A stretch of 10,104 nucleotides of DNA from CAZEID01 sp964512075 (GTDB lineage Bacteria > Patescibacteriota > WWE3 > 9FT-COMBO-53-11). The stretch spans positions 1-10,104 of the forward strand of contig CAZEID010000023.1 of NCBI GenBank assembly GCA_964512075.1. Reading direction: 5' to 3'. Of this stretch, positions 6,591 through 10,104 are shown one piece after another. The first letter of the stretch is position 1. Each line of letters begins with the position of its first letter. The position numbers and the translations under genes were made by a program. The notes under the pieces were generated by a model. That model ran no database searches and was not told the origin of the DNA. It saw only the letters and a program-made list of their open reading frames with translations.

Positions 6591-7376
6591 TTAGTGAAAA
6601 TATTTGAGGATGTAATCGTGCAAGATCCGGCGGATTCGGGGGTTCCCAATGGATTGGGTGCGCTTCTTGATCTCTTCTAGGCTGGTGGATCGGGATAATT
6701 TTTGAAGTGTCTTCCAGTCATCTTTGAGCTCGGTCAATCCGCGGCGCGCGACAGTTTGGGCGATCTCCACCCCCTCTTTAACATACTCTTGGATTGCTTT
6801 TTGGGAATCGAACTTTTGGTATTTCTGGAGAGTTCCTAAGTCCCGCCAGGGGATCCGGACGGTCTTGCGATCCTTGAGGACGTCGTTGAGGTAAACCTCG
6901 ACGCCAAAGCGGCTCCGCGACATCTCCTTGAGATGGGGAAGTAAATCCTTTCGGTAGTAGGCGCGCTGGCCGGTGAACTCCCGGAAGGGAGAGGGGAAGC
7001 CATTTTTCCAGACTCGGTAGCCCAGAACTACTTGGGCTTTATTGGTAAGGAGCGGTTCGAGCAGGGAGCGGATGTGCTTTTGGCTTAGGTTGAGGTTGTC
7101 GGCATCCCAAAAAGTGACAATCTCTCCATTGGCCCGCCGAACTCCCTCGGCTAGAGCAAATCCTTTTCCGCGATTCTTTCGGAGGTTAAGGATCATAATT
7201 TGATCACGGAATCTTTCGATAATTTCGAGGCTGCGGTCGGTGGAACCGTCGTTGACAACAATTACTTGGTTGATTAGAGGGCTTTTCAAGAGTGCTTTGA
7301 TGACTCCGGCGACGGTCCTCTCTTCATTGAATACCGGGACGATCGCCGAAACGGTTATTTCTCCGTTTTTGTCCAT
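6591..7376 (-). CDS. Family 2 glycosyltransferase
   Basis: A 261-residue GT-A fold enzyme without membrane segments. Residues 8-16 (TVSAIVPVFNE) open the nucleotide-sugar domain, followed by VVNDGSTDRS (40-49), the KNRGKGFALAEGVRRANGEIV stretch (67-87) and the metal-binding DxD as Asp91-Ala-Asp93. FTGQRAYYRKDLLP (134-147) and FGVEVYLND (157-165) match the acceptor-side part of polyprenyl-phosphate mannosyl/glucosyl transferases of the DPM1 kind. The last 80 residues are charged and helical with no recognised domain. It probably transfers a sugar to a lipid carrier or envelope glycan at the cytoplasmic face; donor and acceptor are unknown. The ATG at 7376 is the only good start and has no Shine-Dalgarno. 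The gene diverges from the metallo-beta-lactamase-fold gene across 33 bases and ends 3 bases from a terminator belonging to the opposite strand. Confidence 0.88.
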   Translation of the reverse strand: MDKNGEITVSAIVPVFNEERTVAGVIKALLKSPLINQVIVVNDGSTDRSLEIIERFRDQIMILNLRKNRGKGFALAEGVRRANGEIVTFWDADNLNLSQKHIRSLLEPLLTNKAQVVLGYRVWKNGFPSPFREFTGQRAYYRKDLLPHLKEMSRSRFGVEVYLNDVLKDRKTVRIPWRDLGTLQKYQKFDSQKAIQEYVKEGVEIAQTVARRGLTELKDDWKTLQKLSRSTSLEEIKKRTQSIGNPRIRRILHDYILKYFH

Positions 7377-7404
7377 TGCAGTTGCGACTAAGTTAGTTTA
7401 TATT
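7376..7404 (+). promoter_or_regulatory. Promoter of the MBL-fold/dnaB unit, apparently leaderless
   Basis: TTGCAG (7376-7381) and TATATT (7399-7404) are separated by 17 bases. Only 5 bases separate the -10 from the first ATG at 7410 and 8 from the second at 7413, so RNA should start at or within the ATG pair. The -10 lies in an imperfect AT-rich palindrome (GTTTATATTAAC, 10 of 12 symmetric). Confidence 0.55.
7397..7402 (-). promoter_or_regulatory. Possible -10 element of the glycosyltransferase gene
   Basis: On the minus strand TATAAA (5 of 6) overlaps the -10 of the divergent promoter. RNA would start about 14 bases before ATG 7376. No -35 is recognisable. If real, the two promoters share an AT core and would compete for polymerase. 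Confidence 0.3.
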
Positions 7405-7409
7405 AACTC

Positions 7410-8066
7410 ATGATGAAGATTTCCTATTTGGGTCATTCCAGTTTCAAGATTTCTACCGGTTCTGTTACGATTTTGACCGATCCGTTCGACCCGGAGAAGG
7501 TGGGGTTGCCCTATCCCAAGGTTTCGGCAGACTTGGTGTTGTCTTCCCACGGTCATTTCGACCACCGTTACTTGGAGGCCGTTACGGGAGAACCGTTCAT
7601 AATCACGGCCCCAGGAGAATATGAGGTGCAGGGAGTGAAGGTTCGAGGGTTTCAAACTTTTCATGACGCCCAGGAAGGAGCAGACCGCGGGAAGAATACG
7701 ATTTATCTGGTGGAAGTGGAGGATTTAAGTCTTTGTCACCTCGGTGACTTAGGTCACCTTTTGGCCGAAAAAGTGGTAGAGGAGTTCGAAGATCTTGACG
7801 TTCTTTTTGTCCCGGTCGGGGGAGTTTTTACGATTGATGGTGCCGAGGCGGCTAAGGTTGTTGCCCAACTGGAGCCAAAGTACGTTATTCCGATGCACTA
7901 TCGCGTAGATGGGATGGCGGAGAGCTTTGGTGGACTGCAGCCCCTTGAAGTTTTTCTTAGAGAAATGGGGGCGGAACAGGTCGAGCCGCGGGCTGAATTG
8001 ACTTTGAATTCTAAGAGTCTTCCGGAGGCGACGGAGGTGGTGGTTTTGCAGCGGCGGTTTAATTAA
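7410..8066 (+). CDS. UlaG-like metallo-beta-lactamase-fold hydrolase
   Basis: A 218-residue cytosolic protein of the UPF0173/YtkL/UlaG-like branch of the metallo-beta-lactamase superfamily. It opens MKISYLGHSSFKI and has the HxHxDH metal site as His47, His49, Asp51 and His52 (SSHGHFDH), then a GDLGH segment with Asp113 and a final PMHY with His163. KYVIPMHY and VPVGGVFTIDGAEA are typical of this branch. These are predicted metal-dependent hydrolases; the UlaG lactonase name is often transferred to them, but the substrate here is unknown. Two tandem ATG codons (7410 and 7413) follow a -10 element by 5 and 8 bases, so a leaderless start is likely. It ends 2 bases before dnaB, so the two are surely cotranscribed. 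Confidence 0.9.
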   Translation: MMKISYLGHSSFKISTGSVTILTDPFDPEKVGLPYPKVSADLVLSSHGHFDHRYLEAVTGEPFIITAPGEYEVQGVKVRGFQTFHDAQEGADRGKNTIYLVEVEDLSLCHLGDLGHLLAEKVVEEFEDLDVLFVPVGGVFTIDGAEAAKVVAQLEPKYVIPMHYRVDGMAESFGGLQPLEVFLREMGAEQVEPRAELTLNSKSLPEATEVVVLQRRFN

Positions 8067-8068
8067 AG

Positions 8069-9373
8069 ATGGCGGAACTTAAGATTCCACCCCACGATCT
8101 CGAGGCAGAAAAATCTCTTTTGGGGGCGTTATTGATTGATAAAGATGCCATTGTGAAGGTAGTGGAGTTTCTCCGGCCGGAGCATTTTTACCGGGCTGCC
8201 CACGGAGACATTTTCGGAGCAATCCTTTCCCTCTACGAGAAGGGGGAGCCCGCGGATTTGATTACGGTCACTTCCGCCCTCAAGAAGAGCAAGAAGTTGG
8301 ATGAAGTGGGGGGCGCTACTTATTTGTCGGAGCTGACTGATGCGGTGCCGACTTCTTCGCATGTCGAACACTACGGCAAATTGATTCATGACAATGCGAT
8401 CAAGCGAGAGCTAATTAGTGTTTCTTCCCGGATTGCCGAGAGCGGTTTTGATGAGCAGATCTCGGTGGAAGATTTATTAGACAAGGCCGAGAGTTCTCTA
8501 TTCGCGGTTTCCCAAGCCCGTTCCCGGGAGGCTTTCGCCCATATTAAAAAGAGTTTGGAAGAGGCCTTTGATCGGTTAGATGAGCTTCACAAGAATCCCG
8601 AGGCGGTTCGGGGGGTCCCCACCGGGTTCAAGACTTTGGATGAGCGGGTGGGCGGGCTTCAGGAGTCCAACATGATCGTACTGGCGGCGCGTCCTTCCCT
8701 TGGGAAAACTTCCCTTGCACTGAATATCGCCCAATTTGCGGCGACCGAGCATAAAATTCCGGTCGGAATCTTCTCCTTGGAGACTTCTCGAAGCCAGTTG
8801 GTTCACCGGATGCTCTCGGCCCAATCCGATTTGGATGCTTGGAAGCTTAACACCGGTCGACTTGAGGAGGAGGACTTCAAGCGGCTCGGGGAGGCGATGG
8901 GGGTTTTGGCCGAAGCCCCAATCTTCATTGACGACACCCCGGCCTTGACGGTAATGGAGATGCGCACTCGGGCTCGTCGGCTTCAGATGGAGCATCAGAT
9001 TAGACTGTTGATTGTAGATTACCTTCAACTTGCCCGAGGGCGAAATTTAGAGAATCGAGTACAGGAAGTATCCGAAATATCCCAAGCGTTAAAGAACTTG
9101 GCTCGGGAGCTTAACATCCCAGTTCTAGCGGTTTCCCAACTCTCCCGGGCAGTGGAGGCGCGGGGAGAAGCCCGACCCCAACTCTCCGACTTGCGGGAGT
9201 CCGGCTCGATCGAGCAAGATGCTGACATTGTGATGTTTCTTTATCGGGAGGACCCGGAGGATCGGGAGAATGTGCGCCTCTACGTAGCTAAGCACCGCAA
9301 CGGCCCGACCGGCGAGTTTCCCCTCTTTTTCAAGGGCGATCGAACTAAATTCTTCGAACGAGAAGAACGGTAA
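8069..9373 (+). CDS. dnaB: Replicative DNA helicase DnaB
   Basis: A 434-residue hexameric helicase that unwinds DNA at the fork. The N-terminal primase-interacting domain (about 5-110) starts PPHDLEAEKSLLGALL. A linker (about 150-180) leads to the RecA-like domain beginning GVPTGFKTLDERVGGL. Walker A is ARPSLGKTS (207-215, Lys213), with Leu where most DnaB have Met. FSLETSRSQL (235-244, Glu238) has Thr where FSLEMS is usual. Walker B is LLIVDYLQL (313-321, Asp317). QLSDLRESGSIEQDADIV (371-388) and KHRNGPTGE (408-416) carry the conserved sensor and finger residues. All key residues are present, with no intein and near-normal length. There is no Shine-Dalgarno; the ATG comes 2 bases after the upstream stop, so translation probably depends on coupling. 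It is the last gene of its transcript before the regulatory region at 9374. Confidence 0.96.
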   Translation: MAELKIPPHDLEAEKSLLGALLIDKDAIVKVVEFLRPEHFYRAAHGDIFGAILSLYEKGEPADLITVTSALKKSKKLDEVGGATYLSELTDAVPTSSHVEHYGKLIHDNAIKRELISVSSRIAESGFDEQISVEDLLDKAESSLFAVSQARSREAFAHIKKSLEEAFDRLDELHKNPEAVRGVPTGFKTLDERVGGLQESNMIVLAARPSLGKTSLALNIAQFAATEHKIPVGIFSLETSRSQLVHRMLSAQSDLDAWKLNTGRLEEEDFKRLGEAMGVLAEAPIFIDDTPALTVMEMRTRARRLQMEHQIRLLIVDYLQLARGRNLENRVQEVSEISQALKNLARELNIPVLAVSQLSRAVEARGEARPQLSDLRESGSIEQDADIVMFLYREDPEDRENVRLYVAKHRNGPTGEFPLFFKGDRTKFFEREER

Positions 9374-9396
9374 TCCTCGACCGTCTATTCTTAGGC

Positions 9397-9415
9397 GAAT
9401 CTCGGGTGAATCTCG
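9397..9415 (+). repeat. Short direct repeat upstream of the TrpR-like gene
   Basis: GAATCTCG occurs at 9397-9404 and again at 9408-9415. The 11-base step is about one helical turn, so both copies face the same side of the DNA. It lies about 50 bases upstream of the -35 of the next gene and could be an activator site; chance cannot be excluded. Confidence 0.3.
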
Positions 9416-9462
9416 TAGGGGAGTTTTGTCAGCGGTGAATTTAATCCGCACAGCCAGGTAAT

Positions 9463-9491
9463 TTGACAGGTTTTGTATAGCACCGTAAACT
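9463..9491 (+). promoter_or_regulatory. Promoter of the TrpR/YerC-like regulator gene
   Basis: A perfect -35 TTGACA (9463-9468) is followed after exactly 17 bases by TAAACT (9486-9491), 4 of 6 against TATAAT. RNA should begin near 9498, leaving about 13 bases before ATG 9511 and no Shine-Dalgarno. The -10 lies inside the dyad at 9480-9503, so protein bound there would block polymerase. Confidence 0.7.
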
Positions 9492-9503
9492 GGACTACCG
9501 TAC
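9480..9503. promoter_or_regulatory. Putative operator, copy 1 (over the regulator's own -10 and start region)
   Basis: Twenty-four bases, 23 identical to those at 9931-9954. The dyad has left arm GTACnGTAnnC and right arm GnnTACnGTAC; this copy has GC instead of GT at its first two bases. It covers the -10 (9486-9491) and the expected start of RNA. ACCGTA also recurs inside it at 9482 and 9497, a 15-base step. The arms resemble the GTAC/CTAG-rich TrpR operator style, but this is not the E. coli trp operator sequence. Confidence 0.65.
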
Positions 9504-9510
9504 CAAACCA

Positions 9511-9921
9511 ATGCGTCGCTATAACTTCCTAACTAAAGAAGATGTCTATGAGGCTCTCAATCGACTGAGAGCTGCTTTCCTGGCGGCTAAAGATGGTCAT
9601 CAGGTGGAAGAGATTATCATGAGCGTTTTGACTCACGATGAGCGGATGAAGGTGGGTCGGAGAATCCAGGCGGCGGAGATGCTTGCTAATGGTGCCACTT
9701 ATGAGGAAGTCACGGGTTTATTAAAGGTCGGGAGGTCTACGATTGGGTTGGTCGAAAGGAGTTTGCGAGAACACCCTTCGGCGTACGAGTTGATTAACAA
9801 ACGACGGAGTGCGACCGAGGAGGAGTTTAGGTCCCGAGCCTACCGAAAATCAGGCGGTTCTACAAAAGTGTTTAAGAAAAGCATTTACACCGGTTTTACC
9901 CACAAGGATGTTGAGCGTTGA
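9511..9921 (+). CDS. TrpR/YerC-family DNA-binding regulator
   Basis: A 136-residue all-helical protein. Residues about 32-98 match the TrpR/YerC-YecD repressor family: EEIIMSVLTHDERMKVGRRIQAAEMLANGATYEEVTGLL, then the recognition helix region KVGRSTIGLVERSLRE (72-87). The family layout L-T-x-x-E-R...R...A..L..G.TY.E(I/V)...G.S..TI is followed closely. Nothing shows tryptophan binding, and no trp gene is nearby. A basic tail of about 38 residues (99-136, rich in Arg, Lys and Ser) extends beyond ordinary YerC proteins of about 100 residues. The gene has a promoter of its own overlapped by a dyad, whose second copy follows the stop, suggesting self-repression. No Shine-Dalgarno precedes the ATG at 9511. 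The stop is TGA. Its target genes beyond itself are unknown. Confidence 0.88.
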   Translation: MRRYNFLTKEDVYEALNRLRAAFLAAKDGHQVEEIIMSVLTHDERMKVGRRIQAAEMLANGATYEEVTGLLKVGRSTIGLVERSLREHPSAYELINKRRSATEEEFRSRAYRKSGGSTKVFKKSIYTGFTHKDVER

Positions 9922-9930
9922 GCTTCCCTA

Positions 9931-9954
9931 GTACCGTAAACTGGACTACCGTAC
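9931..9954. promoter_or_regulatory. Putative operator, copy 2 (just after the regulator gene)
   Basis: This copy keeps the full dyad, beginning and ending in GTAC, and shares an uninterrupted 22-base identity (9933-9954) with 9482-9503. It starts 9 bases after the regulator's stop codon, between two convergent genes. No -35 or start codon follows suitably, so it does not look like a second promoter. It could support DNA looping to copy 1, block read-through, or be one arm of a flanking direct repeat. Confidence 0.6.
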
Positions 9955-9958
9955 TGAG

Positions 9959-10000
9959 GGGGGAAGAAAGAAAACCGCCTGTGGTTCCCACAGACGGTTT
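9959..10000 (-). terminator. Rho-independent terminator of the gene entering from the right
   Basis: AAACCG (9972-9977) pairs with CGGTTT (9995-10000). After a C-A mismatch, CTGTGG (9979-9984) pairs with CCACAG (9988-9993) around a TTC loop. Read on the minus strand, the hairpin is followed by TTTCTTTCTTC, a pyrimidine-rich tract. On the plus strand only a weak TTTGGTT follows, so it serves mainly the minus-strand gene but may partly stop the regulator's transcript. Confidence 0.8.
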
Positions 10001-10008
10001 GGTTACTC

Positions 10009-10104
10009 TCACTCCTCCTTGATATTGATTCCCAGACTTTCCGGTCCAAAGCGCATCGGAAAAGCATCCCCGATGGTAGTGCGAGCAATCACCCGATCGG
10101 GGGT
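10009..10104 (-). CDS. C-terminal end of an unidentified protein (5' end outside window)
   Basis: On the minus strand the frame is open from the right edge for 31 codons and stops at TGA (10009-10011). It reads in part IARTTIGDAFPMRFGPESLG and ends INIKEE. I do not recognise it. That it is a real gene end is supported by the terminator 8 bases after the stop, which points the right way, and by protein-like codon use. The fragment is mixed polar and hydrophobic with no membrane segment. It converges on the TrpR-like gene with operator copy 2 between them. Confidence 0.6.
   Translation of the reverse strand, partial: TPDRVIARTTIGDAFPMRFGPESLGINIKEE

Noticed and set aside
6134..6649. 172-residue N-terminal extension of HisRS
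   Set aside because: It is antisense to the small CxxC gene and its terminator. HisRS similarity begins at the GTG at 6133, which has a -10 just upstream.
7734..7758. GTCACC/GGTGAC/GTCACC inverted and direct repeats in the MBL-fold gene
   Set aside because: They fall in the codons of the metal-site segment HLGDLGH, so repeated His and Gly codons explain them.
9125..9511. Minus-strand reading frame of 128 codons
   Set aside because: It is antisense to dnaB and the regulator promoter. Its YGSPVYG string also appears in another minus frame only because both translate the duplicated dyad.
491..9921. UGA recoded as glycine, as in some candidate phyla
   Set aside because: TGA properly ends rpsR and the TrpR-like gene at the expected protein ends, so the code appears standard.
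9482..9954. CRISPR-like repeats
   Set aside because: There are only two copies, 451 bases apart with a gene between them and no array or cas genes.

Overview
The window looks like a compact, gene-dense bacterial chromosome of about 50-55% GC (eye estimate). Several traits suggest a Patescibacteria/Candidate Phyla Radiation-like genome: tiny intergenic gaps, few Shine-Dalgarno sites, a shortened release factor 1, and a TrpR/YerC-like regulator beside dnaB. This assignment is inference; no rRNA or other decisive marker is present. The genetic code appears standard, since TAA, TAG and TGA all end recognisable genes (TGA ends rpsR and the TrpR-like gene).

Layout. Bases 1-493 (+) hold the 3' end of ssb overlapping rpsR (ribosomal protein S18). 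Bases 588-2937 (+) carry two membrane-anchored extracytoplasmic proteases, an S41 C-terminal-processing peptidase and an HtrA/DegP-type S1C protease. Bases 2930-6133 (-) are a translation-centred operon transcribed hisS, an EamA transporter gene, rpmE (L31), prfA (RF1 without domain 1). The 3' end of prfA overlaps that of htrA by an 8-bp palindrome holding both stop codons. Bases 6208-6587 (+) are a self-contained unit: promoter, strong Shine-Dalgarno, a 93-residue unknown CxxC protein and a rho-independent terminator. A GT2 glycosyltransferase (-, 6591-7376) diverges from a UlaG-like metallo-beta-lactamase-fold gene that is tightly followed by dnaB (+, 7410-9373). Bases 9374-9510 are a regulatory region for a TrpR/YerC-like DNA-binding protein (9511-9921). 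A minus-strand gene of unknown function enters from the right edge, with its own terminator.

How the genes work together. Most are housekeeping: ssb and dnaB act in replication; rpsR, rpmE, hisS and prfA in translation; the two proteases in envelope protein quality control. The strongest non-routine signal is a 24-bp imperfect dyad found twice, once over the -10 region of the TrpR-like gene's promoter and once just after its stop codon. It is a good candidate for a new autoregulatory operator. A second theme is that several promoter -10 elements lie only 5-9 bases before a start codon, suggesting leaderless mRNAs.
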